A stretch of DNA of 64,000 nt from Nostoc sp. FACHB-973 (GTDB lineage: Bacteria; Cyanobacteriota; Cyanobacteriia; Cyanobacteriales; Nostocaceae). Position 1 is the stretch's first letter. Each line of letters starts with the position of its first letter. A program made the translations under genes and the position numbers. This document shows, in pieces, positions 1 to 9,619 of this stretch. The DNA is taken from contig NZ_JACJSJ010000004.1 in NCBI RefSeq assembly GCF_014698115.1, positions 1 through 64,000 of the forward strand, in the 5' to 3' direction. Under the pieces are notes generated by a model, which saw only the letters and a list, made by a program, of their open reading frames with translations, was not told the DNA's origin and did no database searches.

Positions 1-2220
1 ATTGTTGTCCTCGTTGGTTTCACCCTGGTTGTTTCCTCCATCAGCGACAAATAACAGGTAGCGATCGCCTCCTGCTACATATTTGGGAATAGAAATATCC
101 TGAGTAGCTGTATAACTATCTGCTGCTGCTAGAGGCGTATTCTCTCCTGTATAACGATCAGTAAGATAGGTATCCCTGTAGTCGAAGAATTGGTCATCAG
201 AAATGTAAACACGGTCATACCAGTTAGCAAAAGCAGAAACTAGACCTTGGTTTTTAACTGTCCAAGATACAGAAATCGTCTCACCTAATGCAGCAGAGGT
301 TGGGGCATTAGCAGCAGTAATCACCAAATCTGGGGCATTTATAGTGATGGCTTGAGCGAATACATTATTGTCCTCGTTGGTTTCACCCTGGTTGCTGCCG
401 TACTCTCTTCTATCAGCGACAAATAACAGATAGTGATCGCCAGTTGCTACATCGTTGGGAATAGAAATGTCCTGGGTGGTTGTATAACTATCTGTGGCTG
501 CTAGAGGTGTATCCTCTCCTGCATAGCGGCTGGCTAGTTGGCGATCGCTGTAGTCGAAGAACTGGTCATCAGAAATGTAAACACTGTCATACCAGTCAGC
601 AAAAGCAGAAACCGTACCTTGGTTTTTAACTGTCCAAGATACAGAAATCGTCTCATTTAATCCAGCAGTCGTTGGGGCATTGGCGGCAGTAATGACCAAA
701 TCTGGGGCATTTATTGTGATGGCTTGGGCAAATATATTGTTGGTTTCATTGGTTTCACTCTGGTTGTAATACGCATCCGTGACAAATAAGAGGTAGCGAT
801 CGTCTGTTCCTACATAGTTACGAATAGAAATATCTTGGGTGGCTGTATAACTCCCCCCAGACGCTAGAGGCGTATCCTCTCCTGTATAACGCTCGTTGAG
901 ATAGGTATCGAAGTAGTCTAAGAACTGGTCATCAGAAATGTAAACACGGTCATACCAGTCAGCGAAAGCTGAAACTAGACCTTGGTTTTTAACTGTCCAA
1001 GATACAGAAATCGTCTCATTTAATGCCGCAGAGGTTGGGGCATTGGCTGCTGTCACGATTAAATCTGGGGCATTTATGGTGATTGCTTGGGCGAATACAT
1101 TGTTGGTTTCATCGGTTTCCACCTGGTAGTTATAGCCGTAGTATCCCCTATCAGCAACAAATAACAGATAGCGATCGCCAGTTGCTACAGAGTTGTCAAT
1201 ATAAATGTCCTGAGTAGCTGTATAACTATCTGCTGCTGCTAGAGGCGTATTCTCTCCTGTATCGTAGCCGGTGAGATAGCTATCGCTTTCGTCGAAGAAC
1301 TGGTCATCAGAAATGTAAACTGCGTCATACCAGTTAGATGAAGCAGAAAGTATACCTTGGTTTTTAACTGTCCAAGATACAGAAATCGTCTCATTTAATG
1401 CAGCCGTGGTTGGGGCATTAGCTGCTGTCACGATTAAATCTGGGGCATTTATGGTGATTGCTTGGGCGAATACATTGTTGGTTTCATTGGTTTCACCCTG
1501 GTTGTTGTCTCGATCAGCCACGAATAACAGGTAGCTATCGCCTGCTATATAGTCAGGAATAGAAATATCCTCGGTGGCTATATAACTCCCCCCAGATGCT
1601 AGAGGCGTATCCTCTCCTGTATAGCGCCTGGTGAGTTGGCGATCGCTTTCGTCGAAGAACTGGTCATCAGAAATGTAAACTGCGTCATACCAGTCAGCGA
1701 CAGCAGAAACTATACCTTGGTTTTTAACTGTCCAAGATACAGAAATCGTCTCATTTAATGCCGCAGAGGTTGGGGCATTGGCAGCAGTAATCACCAAATC
1801 TGGGTTTGTGAGAGTGATGGCTTGGGCGAATACATTGTTAGTTTCATTGGTTTCAACCTGGTAGTTGTCTCGATCCGCGACAAATAACAGGTAGCGATCG
1901 CCTATTTGGCCATAGCCAGGAATAGAAATATCCTGAGTAGCTGTATAACTACCTGCTGCTGCTAGAGGCGTATTCTCTCCTGTATAACGATCGGTAAGAT
2001 AGGTATCGCTAGAGTCGAAGAACTGGTCATCAGAAATGTAAACACGGTCATGCCAGTCAGCAAAAGCAGAAACTATACCTTGATTTTTAACAGTCCAAGA
2101 TACAGAAATCGTCTCACCTAATCCAGCCGTGATTGGGGCATTGGCGGCAGTAATAACCAAATCTGGGGCATTTATAGTGATGGCTTGGGCGAATACATTG
2201 TTGGTTTCATCGGTTTCACC
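1..2220 (-). pseudogene. In-frame continuation of the CARDB-repeat gene beyond the TAG, running off the window
   Basis: I read the codons from 2220 down to 1 in the frame of the upstream gene and found no further stop. Six more CARDB repeats follow, the last cut by the window edge. Spacing of the conserved TCTGGGGCAT landmark (329, 701, 1064, 1439, 1799 where it is diverged, 2162, 2534, 2900, 3278, 3641) is always a multiple of three, so there is no frameshift. The part downstream of the TAG has no obvious start of its own. It is therefore either a nonsense-inactivated distal half, a readthrough product, or an assembly/sequencing error. The remaining 3' end lies outside the window. Confidence 0.75.
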
Positions 2221-4026
2221 CTAGTAGTTGCCGGAGTATACTCCATCAGCGATAAATAATAGGTAGCGATCGCCTATTTGGCCATAGTCAGGAATAGAAA
2301 TATCCTGAGTAGCTGTATAACTATCTGCTGCTGCTAGAGGCGTATTATGTCCTGTAAAACGATAGGTGAGAAAGGTATCGCTGTAGTCGAAGAATTGGTC
2401 ATTGGAAATGTAAACTGCGTCATTCCAGTCAGCAAAAGCAGAAACTAAACCTTGGTTTTTAACAGTCCAAGATACAGAAATCGTCTCACCTAGTGCAGCC
2501 GTGGTTGGGGCATTGGCGGCAGTAATAACCAAATCTGGGGCATTTATAGTGATGGCTTGGGCGAATACATTGTTAGTTTCATTGGTTTCACCCTGGTTAT
2601 TGTCTCGATCAGCGACAAATAACAGATAGCGATCGCCTCCTGCTACAGAGTTGTCAATAGAAATATCCTGAGTAGCTGTATAACTATTTGCGGCTGCTAG
2701 AGGGGTATCCTCTTCTCTATAGCGGCTGGTGAGTCGGGTATCGCTGTTGTCTAATAACTGGTCATCGGAAATGTAAACTGTGTCATACCAGCCAACTGAT
2801 AAGGTAGAAACTAGACCTTGGTTTTTAACAGTCCAAGATACAGAAATCGTCTCACCTAGTGCAGCCGTGGTTGGGGCATTGGCGGCAGTAATCACCAAAT
2901 CTGGGGCATTTATAGTGATTGCTTGGGCGAATACATTGTTGGTTTCATCGGTTTCACCCTGGTTCTCACCCATGTATCCTCCTCCATCAGCGACAAATAA
3001 CAGGTAGCGATCGCCTGTTGCTACAGAGTTGTCAATAGAAATATCCTGAGTAGTTGTATAACTACCTGCTGCTGCTAGAGGCGTATTCTCTCCTGTATCA
3101 CGACGATAGATGAAAAAGGTATCGCTTTCGTCGATGAATTGGTCATCAGAAATGTAAACACGGTCATACCAGTTAGCAAAAGCAGAAACTAGACCTTGGT
3201 TTTTAACTGTCCAAGATACAGAAATCGTCTCACCTAGTGCAGCAGTAGTTGGGGCATTGGCAGCAGTAATCACCAAATCTGGGGCATTTATGGTGATTGC
3301 TTGGGCGAATACATTGTTGTCCTCGTTGGTTTCACCCTGGTCGTTGTATCTATCAGCGACAAATAACAGATAGCGATCGCCTATTTTGCCATAATCAGGA
3401 ATAGAAATATCCTGAGTAGCTGTATAACTACCTGCTGCTGCTAGAGGCGTATTCTCTCCTCTATAACGATTGGCTAGTTGGGTATCGCTTTCGTCGAAGA
3501 ATTGGTCATCAGAAATGTAAACATGGTCATCCCAGTCAGCAAAAGCAGAAACTGTACCTTGGTTTTTAACTGTCCAAGATACAGAAATCGTCTCACCTAA
3601 TTCAGCCGTGATTGGGACGTTAGCTGCTGTCACGACTAAATCTGGGGCATTTATAGTGATAGCTTGGGCGAATACATTGTTAGTTTCATTGGTTTCACCC
3701 TGGTTCTTTCCTCCATCAGTAACAAATAACAGGTAGCGGCTGATATTACCTCGTCCTACGGAGTTGGGAATAGAAATGTTCTGGGTGGCTGTATAACTAC
3801 CTGCGGCTGCTAGAGGCGTATTCTGTCCTCCATACCTATAGACGAGAAAAGTATCGCTTTGGTCTAATATCTCGTCATTGGAAATGTAAACTGCGTCATT
3901 CCAGTAGTTTACCAAGACAGAATCTGTACCTTGGTTTTTGACCGTCCAAGACACGGGAATCGTCTCACCCAAGGTGATATATAGTGGAGCCGTCACAGAA
4001 GACACTATCAAGTCAATATCGTTCAT
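2221..4026 (-). CDS. CARDB-repeat protein, N-terminal part up to a premature TAG
   Basis: This frame of 601 residues starts at ATG 4026 and consists of about five tandem beta-sandwich repeats of 120-126 residues. Each carries the same landmarks: APDLVITAANAP, ETISVSWTVKNQG, VYISDDQ, DRYLLFVAD and GETNETNNVFAQAITI. These are typical of the CARDB/APHP adhesion-type domain (family knowledge), usually found in large secreted or surface proteins. No signal peptide is visible at the start MNDIDLIVSS. The frame stops at TAG (2221-2223) exactly where every other repeat has a Gln codon (CAG), and the same repeat pattern continues in frame beyond it. The repeats are very similar at nucleotide level, suggesting recent tandem expansion or gene conversion. 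The specific role is unknown; adhesion or matrix protein is an inference. Confidence 0.85.
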   Translation of the reverse strand: MNDIDLIVSSVTAPLYITLGETIPVSWTVKNQGTDSVLVNYWNDAVYISNDEILDQSDTFLVYRYGGQNTPLAAAGSYTATQNISIPNSVGRGNISRYLLFVTDGGKNQGETNETNNVFAQAITINAPDLVVTAANVPITAELGETISVSWTVKNQGTVSAFADWDDHVYISDDQFFDESDTQLANRYRGENTPLAAAGSYTATQDISIPDYGKIGDRYLLFVADRYNDQGETNEDNNVFAQAITINAPDLVITAANAPTTAALGETISVSWTVKNQGLVSAFANWYDRVYISDDQFIDESDTFFIYRRDTGENTPLAAAGSYTTTQDISIDNSVATGDRYLLFVADGGGYMGENQGETDETNNVFAQAITINAPDLVITAANAPTTAALGETISVSWTVKNQGLVSTLSVGWYDTVYISDDQLLDNSDTRLTSRYREEDTPLAAANSYTATQDISIDNSVAGGDRYLLFVADRDNNQGETNETNNVFAQAITINAPDLVITAANAPTTAALGETISVSWTVKNQGLVSAFADWNDAVYISNDQFFDYSDTFLTYRFTGHNTPLAAADSYTATQDISIPDYGQIGDRYLLFIADGVYSGNY

Positions 4027-4199
4027 AAATAATCTCCCAATTGTTTAATAGATGCTGCCTTTTCCAACATAAACACCAATCTCCCCGTAGGTTGGGCTTA
4101 AAATCTAGTAGGATTTTTGAACAGCCTCCCTGCTTTATAAAGTCCAACTTGTGGGGTGTGGTGTTTGGTTTTATTGATCTATTTGTCCTCACACAGCGC

Positions 4200-4934
4200 T
4201 CAAAAAGTCATTACTGCGGGGATGACGGATTGATTTGGTACTAGATTTAGCTGATATGGTGAATTGAGAAACTTCGTGTTCACCAGTTCTTTGTAAGCCT
4301 CTATATCTGTCCGCCAGTTAGCAATTATTTCTGATAGAGCAGCTAGGCGCTGACTTTGTTCTTCTTGAACAATTGGGTGATTAAAAGTGGCAGTGAACAG
4401 CACGATGGGGCGCACTGTTTGATCTGGCAGTTGTAACCCTCCTTGATTGATATCCAAGCTCATCTGTGCCCCTTCTAGGGTGTAATTAAACCGCATCGCC
4501 GCTTGCACTGGTGCTTGGCCAAACTCATGCCAGGGGCCAGGATTCAGCAGTGTGCCAAAGATATAGTTGCGTGCTGTATTGTTTTGCTCCTCAAAAAACA
4601 CATGTCCTCGAAAGTTAATGGACACTCCCTGATAGTCTACTTGCGCCAATGTCTCTACATATTTGCCAGCTAGAGCCGGAATTTCTACCTCAGTGAATTC
4701 TTTAGTGGCGATCGCCTCTGTGAAAATAATCCGATTGACTTGTGCAGTGATACTGATGCTGTTTTGGAAGACTACCTGAGCAGCAGAATCTGTAATAATT
4801 GGGGGTTTAGCCAGTTCCCAGTCACTAGGGACGATGCCACTATACTTGAGAAAATCTGGAGTTAAGATTGTTGGATTGTGCTGTTTGGCTGCGATGGCAA
4901 TAGCAATTTCCTGAATATTTAGACTTTGATTCAT
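4200..4934 (-). CDS. Conserved hypothetical protein, 244 aa
   Basis: I do not recognise a characterised family. The 244-residue protein starts at ATG 4934 (MNQSLNIQEIAIAIAAKQHN) and has no signal peptide or membrane segment. It is rich in beta-strand-like stretches such as VSINFRGHVFFEEQ and VRPIVLFTATFNHP, with a C-terminal amphipathic helix around LAALSEIIANWRTDIEAYKE. Composition and codon use match its neighbours. It lies 173 bp upstream of the CARDB-repeat gene on the same strand, so the two may be co-transcribed, but the gap is long and no terminator or promoter is obvious. Its function cannot be inferred. Confidence 0.75.
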   Translation of the reverse strand: MNQSLNIQEIAIAIAAKQHNPTILTPDFLKYSGIVPSDWELAKPPIITDSAAQVVFQNSISITAQVNRIIFTEAIATKEFTEVEIPALAGKYVETLAQVDYQGVSINFRGHVFFEEQNNTARNYIFGTLLNPGPWHEFGQAPVQAAMRFNYTLEGAQMSLDINQGGLQLPDQTVRPIVLFTATFNHPIVQEEQSQRLAALSEIIANWRTDIEAYKELVNTKFLNSPYQLNLVPNQSVIPAVMTF

Positions 4935-5312
4935 TTGCTTTTTTTCTCTGTGGAAATTTAATTTTTCATCGGGGGATAGTCAACTAAAAATTCAGCCCAC
5001 TGTACCTTGCGGCTAGGGCTGGGTCGAATAAAAAGCCTTATTCTTGGCAGCTTTGCTCGACTTCAATACTTCGTCAAGTCCTCTACCTATTAATAATTAA
5101 TCATCAAATAATAATCTCAGTAAAAACTGGCATGATTATTGATGACATTCACCTATTTATATAACATGGCTACTTAATTAATTTATGAATAATCGCTATA
5201 TAATTACTGATTCTTTTAATAAAGAGCTTTTTAGAAAATTCTTCCAAGAAAGATAAAGTTTGAGTAAAGTGGAACTTTCTAAACAACTCCTGATTGCCGA
5301 TTCTATATTTAT

Positions 5313-5502
5313 AAGACTTACGCATTGACAGGAAAGACCAAATACGAATGATTTGAAAAACCACATCTTTCGTAAGGGCACAGCATTGCTGTGCCCCTAC
5401 AGCGCGGGTCTATCTACGATCAAAGAATGATTAATAAAAGCCTAAAACAACCTCTGCACGGTAAATGCATATCATGATTAATTTGTACAGTGCGTAAGTC
5501 CT
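5313..5502. mobile_element. MITE, family with AGGACTTA-type termini, 190 bp
   Basis: The element has imperfect terminal inverted repeats: AAGACTTACGCATTGACAGG on the left and GTACAGTGCGTAAGTCCT on the right. It has a central palindrome (GGGCACAGCATTGCTGTGCCC). A second copy lies in the opposite orientation at 8347-8554, and a fragment is embedded at 58320-58403. It has no coding capacity. It sits in the 830-bp gap between 4935 and 5764; apart from this element and the leader hairpin near 5638 I see no gene there. Confidence 0.7.
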
Positions 5503-5637
5503 AATTTATTCCATTGCAGCAGAATTCTCAGAGGATGGCTCAGGTAGCGATCGCATCCACTACTCAATTGATAAAATTTTTTATCAGTACCGCTCAAATA
5601 ACATTTCGCATAAAACTGCGGTAGCGATATATCCGAT

Positions 5638-5651
5638 CACCCTACCGGGTG
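5638..5651 (+). promoter_or_regulatory. Hairpin in the leader of the beta-barrel protein gene
   Basis: CACCC-TACC-GGGTG forms a 5-bp stem with a 4-nt loop about 115 nt upstream of the ATG at 5765. A loosely similar segment (CAGCCAGTAAGGTGAA) follows directly. This could belong to a structured 5' untranslated region, but I could not match it to a known riboswitch class. Confidence 0.25.
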
Positions 5652-5764
5652 AAAAACAATTCAGCCAGTAAGGTGAACCGATTGCGGGAGGTTACATTTT
5701 GTAAAAAAAGAGATTCTGGTACTAGAGAACATTGATATTACCTAACTCTAGTGAGAAGAATTCT

Positions 5765-6277
5765 ATGAAACTGACAAAATTAGCTGCCTCTGCGATCGCT
5801 GTTGCTTCTATTATCCTTTCAGGTGGTATTGCATCTGCTCAAACAGCAGGCACAAATGGTAATTATATTGGTGCTGGTATTGCGGCTGGTGCAACCAGTG
5901 GCGGACAAGGAAACGATGATGCACAACTTGGTGGAAATGTCCAAGCACGTTACGCCGTTCCTAAAACACCTCTTTCAGTGCGAGGTTCTGTACTGTATGG
6001 TGGTGATGCCGCTGCCATTATGCCCATAGTCACTTACGATGCGCCCATCGCCAAAAACACTAATGTTTACTTCGGTGGTGGTTATTCTTTTGTAACTGAC
6101 GAAGGTCAAAACAGCCCATTGGGCAATCGCAATGCACCTGTAGTTACCCTTGGTGTTGAATCAGAAGTTACCAACAATGTCATCGCCTATGGTGATACGA
6201 AATGGGGCATTGACGCTTATAGAAATAGTGATGCTGATGCTGTGAGCTTCCAAGCAGGATTGGGCTATCGCTTCTAG
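5765..6277 (+). CDS. Small secreted outer-membrane beta-barrel-like protein, 170 aa
   Basis: ATG 5765 is chosen because it is followed directly by a typical signal peptide: MKLTKL, a hydrophobic stretch AASAIAVASIILSGGIASA, then cleavage after ASAQ. The mature part of about 145 residues is rich in Gly, Ala and alternating hydrophobic residues (NGNYIGAGIAAG, LSVRGSVLYGGD, NVYFGGGYSF, SFQAGLGYRF). It ends in a C-terminal Phe after Tyr-Arg, as outer-membrane barrels usually do. An upstream TTG at 5732 would add residues before the signal peptide and is unlikely. It is probably a small porin-like or OmpA-barrel-like protein; substrate unknown. The gene stands alone between two MITEs. Confidence 0.75.
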   Translation: MKLTKLAASAIAVASIILSGGIASAQTAGTNGNYIGAGIAAGATSGGQGNDDAQLGGNVQARYAVPKTPLSVRGSVLYGGDAAAIMPIVTYDAPIAKNTNVYFGGGYSFVTDEGQNSPLGNRNAPVVTLGVESEVTNNVIAYGDTKWGIDAYRNSDADAVSFQAGLGYRF

Positions 6278-6347
6278 CGATCGCAACGGCTGATTCCGAA
6301 GCTAAAGCAATGATATCTGCCAACAGCGATCGCGCTTCACAACATCA

Positions 6348-6444
6348 TACAGCCTATTTCAGGTCAATGAAGTACACGCGTAGGGGCACAACATGTTGTG
6401 CCCCTACAATTATCTGTACCTCACGTCTGTTGCAATTTGTTGTA
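6348..6444. mobile_element. Palindromic MITE, 97 bp (TACAGC...TGTTGTA type)
   Basis: The element has a central perfect palindrome GGGGCACAACATGTTGTGCCCC flanked by arms starting TACAGCCTATTTCAGGTCAA and ending ACAATT...TTGTTGTA. The same arms and core occur at 57032-57323 (interrupted copy) and, partially, at 23374-23447. It lies just downstream of the barrel-protein gene and could act as a strong transcript-end hairpin. It occupies most of the 308-bp gap between 6278 and 6585. Confidence 0.65.
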
Positions 6445-6585
6445 TCTGAGTGTGAGTACTCAGATATGAATATTTTTGTTAATCATTTTTATTTATGAGT
6501 TTGAAAAAAAATGGTATTGGCTATTATTTATAGTTTCTTTTAGAGTAAAGTTATAAATTTTTAATGCTTGTATCAGAAATTACTT

Positions 6586-6897
6586 ATGGACAACATTAAT
6601 TCGATTCCAGAAATAGTTGGTGAAACAACCGACGTGGAATCTTGGCTGATTCGCTCAGGGCTAAGATTTTCAGACTTAGGAGACGATGCTACTAGCAGAG
6701 CAATTCGTAAGCAATGGCGAGAGTACCAAGCCGCAGTCCAAAGATGCTGTGCAATTCTACACCAACCACCATCACGAGTTCAATTGGGCGGCGATTATGC
6801 CAAGCTGAGAATACCTGGTGGTTTAAGGGGGAAGTGGGGAGTGGGGAGTGGGGAGTGGGGAGCCAGGGGGAGTGAGGGAGTGAGGGATAAGAATTAA
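6586..6897 (+). CDS. Small conserved hypothetical protein, 103 aa, with repeat-derived C-terminus
   Basis: ATG 6586 gives MDNINSIPEIVGETTDVESW. I do not recognise the family. Residues 1-80 look like a normal soluble helical protein (TSRAIRKQWREYQAAVQRC). The last about 20 residues ([17 protein letters not shown]) are encoded by an intergenic tandem repeat (GTGGGGA units at about 6828-6862), so the native C-terminus has probably been replaced or extended by repeat insertion. No RBS is evident. It converges with trhO downstream. Confidence 0.55.
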   Translation: MDNINSIPEIVGETTDVESWLIRSGLRFSDLGDDATSRAIRKQWREYQAAVQRCCAILHQPPSRVQLGGDYAKLRIPGGLRGKWGVGSGEWGARGSEGVRDKN

Positions 6898-6936
6898 TAA
6901 CCAATGCCCAATGCCCAATGCCCAATACCTAACCTA

Positions 6937-7851
6937 TTACCCAACATCCTTATTTTTGTTAGCAATTTGGCTTTGGTAGTGTCGCCATTTTTCCTGCTGA
7001 CGCGCTCTTTTCTCGTCGGTTAGGCTATCGAAACAATAGGCACAGGAGATACCTTGCTCATACTTGGGGGAAACTTTATCTTCCTCAGAAATCGGACGCC
7101 CACAACACAGGCATAATTCATAACTTCCTGACTCCAACCCATGACTGACGGCTACCCGTTCATCAAAAACAAAACATTCCCCTTCCCATAAACTTTCTTG
7201 GGCTGGAATTTCCTGCAAATATTTGAGAATGCCGCCTTTGAGATGATAGACTTCTGCAAAGCCTTGGGCAAGCATAAAGGATGAGGCTTTTTCACAACGA
7301 ATGCCCCCTGTACAAAATAGAGCAACTTTTTTGTGTTGCGTTGGGTCGAGGTGGTGGCGTACATAATCGGGGAATTCCCGGAATGACTCAGTTTGGGGAT
7401 TTTCTGCTCCTTGGAAAGTACCGATATTCACCTCATAATCATTGCGGGTGTCAATCACAGTTACTTCCGGATCGGAAATTAAATCATTCCATTCCTGGGG
7501 ACTGATATAAGTGCCGACTCGTTCGTTTGGGTCAATTTCTGGCAACCCTAAAGTGACAATTTCTTGCTTCAACCGCACCTTCATCCGCTCAAAAGGTGGA
7601 GTTTGGGTATAAGATTCTTTGTGTTCTAAATCGGCTAGACGGGGGTCAGAACGCAGAAACCAGAGAACGGAATCAATCGCCTGACGCGAACCTGCGATCG
7701 TACCGTTAATTCCTTCTTCTGCCAGCAAAATTGTTCCCTTGACACCTTGCCCTTGGCAGTAAGACAGCAGAGGTTCTTGTTTCTCGGTAAAATCTGGCAG
7801 CTTGACGAATTTATATAGTGTTGCGACGACCTGAATATTTTCTGGCTTCAT
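6937..7851 (-). CDS. trhO: tRNA uridine(34) hydroxylase (rhodanese-domain protein, TrhO/YceA family)
   Basis: This 304-residue protein matches the TrhO family in full length. The N-terminal acylphosphatase-like part (residues 1-95) contains [16 protein letters not shown]. The rhodanese domain (about 125-220) carries the active-site loop [10 protein letters not shown] with Cys180. The C-terminal zinc-binding-like cysteines are LCLCCGRP and CAYC. The family performs oxygen-dependent hydroxylation of U34 in tRNA, the first step to 5-carboxymethoxy- or methoxyuridine (family knowledge). The start ATG 7851 lies 72 bp from the divergent tRNA-Ala gene. The protein is cytosolic and housekeeping. Confidence 0.93.
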   Translation of the reverse strand: MKPENIQVVATLYKFVKLPDFTEKQEPLLSYCQGQGVKGTILLAEEGINGTIAGSRQAIDSVLWFLRSDPRLADLEHKESYTQTPPFERMKVRLKQEIVTLGLPEIDPNERVGTYISPQEWNDLISDPEVTVIDTRNDYEVNIGTFQGAENPQTESFREFPDYVRHHLDPTQHKKVALFCTGGIRCEKASSFMLAQGFAEVYHLKGGILKYLQEIPAQESLWEGECFVFDERVAVSHGLESGSYELCLCCGRPISEEDKVSPKYEQGISCAYCFDSLTDEKRARQQEKWRHYQSQIANKNKDVG

Positions 7852-7922
7852 CCCTTTAGTAATTGAACAAGATAAGTTACAATAACAACGGCAAACAAAG
7901 TTACCTGCTATTTTAATTTTAC

Positions 7923-7995
7923 GGGGGTTTAGCTCAGTTGGTAGAGCGCCTGCTTTGCAAGCAGGATGTCAGCGGTTCGAGTCCGCTAACCTCCA
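7923..7995 (+). tRNA. tRNA-Ala (anticodon TGC)
   Basis: This is a complete 73-nt cloverleaf. The acceptor stem GGGGGTT pairs with AACCTCC (one G-T pair). The D arm is GCTCAGTTGGTAGAGC. The anticodon stem CCTGC/GCAGG holds loop TTTGCAA with anticodon TGC. The T arm GCGGTTCGAGTCCGC carries the usual TTCGA. The 3' CCA is not encoded. There is no intron. Confidence 0.97.
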
Positions 7996-8346
7996 TTGTT
8001 AGCTGAGAGTTTAACAGTTGCAGTATTGCTAAATATCGTACTCTCACCAAGAATGCAGACATGACCGCCTTTGCCAGGAGCATAACTGCTTTCTGGTTAG
8101 GGACTTCCAAATAAAAAAATATCCCAAAACTGACGCCAAAACCCTCTATATTTCTCCTCTCTCTGTGTTCTCTGCGCCTGGAGTGGTAGCCTACGGCAAG
8201 CCGCTGCGCGTCTACGTTTATTTGGATAATTTATTTCTTGGAAATCCCTTAACTTGAGTTAGGCATCAGCTAGCAAATGCAGCCCAACTCTGACAAACCT
8301 TGCTCCCTGATTTAGGATATGTACGCCAAAAATTTCCCACAGAAAT

Positions 8347-8554
8347 AGGACTTATGCACTGTACAAATGCATCGTGATGTGAATTAACGATGCTCCCGGT
8401 TGTTTCAGGCTTTTGTTAATTATCCTGCGATGCCTACGGCGGTAAACTACGTAAATAGACCATGTTGTAGGGGCACAGCATTGCTGTGCCCTTACGAAAG
8501 ATGTGGTTTTTAAACTTACTCATATTTGGTATTTATTATCAATGCCTAAGTCCT
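8347..8554. mobile_element. MITE, AGGACTTA family, 208 bp, with an inserted small dispersed repeat
   Basis: The ends are AGGACTTATGCACTGTAC and TCAATGCCTAAGTCCT. It is a homologue, in opposite orientation, of the copy at 5313-5502, including the ACGAAAGATGTGGTTTTT segment and the GGGCACAGCATTGCTGTGCCC core. Relative to that copy it carries an extra segment, GCGATGCCTACGGCGG followed by TAAACTACG (8427-8451), which is itself a dispersed repeat also present at 12310 and 21843. The surrounding 7996-8674 spacer holds no gene I can support. Confidence 0.7.
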
Positions 8555-8674
8555 AAGAAAATACAGAATACGTCCTTTAGTAGAACCAGAGCCACGAGAT
8601 CAAGGCTGTATCTTGGAATCAAAGCTATTTTATTAGTCTTTGATTGATTACAATTTATGCTAGGTTACTCCTTT

Positions 8675-8986
8675 ATGAAATTTTTAGTATTTCTTAATAC
8701 TGAATCTAGAGAGCAACACTGGCAAGGACAAGCTGACTCACTTGTGGAAGCAGAAGAAAAAGCCCTTGCCGCCATTGATGCACACAGCAAAACAATCAGT
8801 GATACATCTATATGTTGTCAATGGCACTGGCAATATAATCCTGAACTGGGCAACACTGAGCATTGCGATAATTGCGGTCATCCTGTCTACTCGGTGGGTG
8901 AAGAGTATTATTGCTCAGAATGCGCCCAACGATTGCGACGAGCCGAAGTAGATGGACAACTTTACACGCATCGGCACCCGGTTTAG
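8675..8986 (+). CDS. Hypothetical protein with C-terminal zinc-ribbon motif, 103 aa
   Basis: ATG 8675 (MKFLVFLNTESREQHWQG) is preferred over ATG 8657, which adds only MLGYSF. The C-terminal part contains CDNCG followed 13 residues later by YCSEC, a four-cysteine zinc-ribbon or knuckle. The first half is an alpha/beta stretch (SLVEAEEKALAAIDAHSKT). The family is not recognised. The stop codon TAG (8984-8986) lies inside the target-site duplication of the MITE that follows, so that element landed immediately 3' of the gene without changing its product. Confidence 0.65.
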   Translation: MKFLVFLNTESREQHWQGQADSLVEAEEKALAAIDAHSKTISDTSICCQWHWQYNPELGNTEHCDNCGHPVYSVGEEYYCSECAQRLRRAEVDGQLYTHRHPV

Positions 8987-9161
8987 AGGCGTTGCTGAAT
9001 GAGAATATGAAACTCAAAAATAAACTCTTCTCAACTCTTACTCTCTGCGCGGCGTTGCTGAATGAGAATATGAAACTCAAAAATAAACTCTTCTCAACTC
9101 TTACTCTCTGCGCCTCTGCGCCTCTGCGTGAGACTAATTCATATTTCTACTCAGCAACGCC
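8987..9161. mobile_element. MITE with 7-bp target duplication and internal 63-bp tandem duplication
   Basis: The element has terminal inverted repeats GGCGTTGCTGA and TCAGCAACGCC. It is flanked by the direct repeat GGTTTAG (8980-8986 and 9162-9168), read as a target-site duplication. Inside, a 63-bp unit starting GGCGTTGCTGAATGAG occurs twice in direct tandem (8988-9050 and 9051-9113), apparently identical. The rest contains the CTCTGCGCCTCTGCG repeat that is common in this genome. Confidence 0.75.
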
Positions 9162-9319
9162 GGTTTAGACAAGAACTTACAGCAGAATTCAGGAGTCAGA
9201 ATTCAGAATTAGAATACTTTCTCTGCCTACTTTTGAGACATAGATAGTGTACTTCGTTAACTTGAAATTTGCTGTATTGCTACATCCAGTTAATCTATCA
9301 TTTTACAACTGGAGAAGTT

Positions 9320-9547
9320 ATGAATTATATCAACCAAACTATCCTCGAACAGCTGCGTTCCGGGGGAAAAACTGCCGGAGAACTTAAAGATGCCCTTGAG
9401 TGTAGTTATAGTGTTCTTGACAGGGCTTTGCGCGATCTGATTGAAGCTTGTGAAATCGAGCCAGGATGGAGTAATGATGATTGTCCTGCGAGAATTTATA
9501 AACTTAAACGCAAACAAGGATCTATTCCTTTTTGGATAAATCAATAA
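9320..9547 (+). CDS. Small winged-helix-like DNA-binding protein, 75 aa
   Basis: ATG 9320 is preceded by a good RBS (GGAGAAG, 9311-9317), so the upstream in-frame TTG at 9269 is rejected. The sequence looks like a single winged helix-turn-helix: ILEQLRSGG, TAGELKDALECS (turn), YSVLDRALRDLIEACEIE (recognition helix), then a basic wing ARIYKLKRKQG. It may be a small regulator of a mobile or accessory region. The next gene on the same strand begins 72 bp downstream, so co-transcription is possible. Target unknown. Confidence 0.6.
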   Translation: MNYINQTILEQLRSGGKTAGELKDALECSYSVLDRALRDLIEACEIEPGWSNDDCPARIYKLKRKQGSIPFWINQ

Positions 9548-9619
9548 GCTCCAAAATGTCTGCTCCATCTATTTTACAGGTTTAGCCTCTGGCTATCAGA
9601 AGCAACAAAGATAAGAGTT

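Noticed and set aside
5170-5381. Two overlapping minus-strand frames of about 60 codons.
   Set aside because: AT-rich spacer partly inside a MITE, with no RBS and no conserved look.
5581-5710. Possible riboswitch upstream of the barrel protein gene.
   Set aside because: Only one short hairpin is clear; no conserved core of a known class could be matched by eye.
8911-9168. Open frame with duplicated MKLKNKLFSTLTLCA segments.
   Set aside because: It lies in a MITE with a tandem duplication; the CTCTGCGCC repeat is a general noncoding repeat of this genome.
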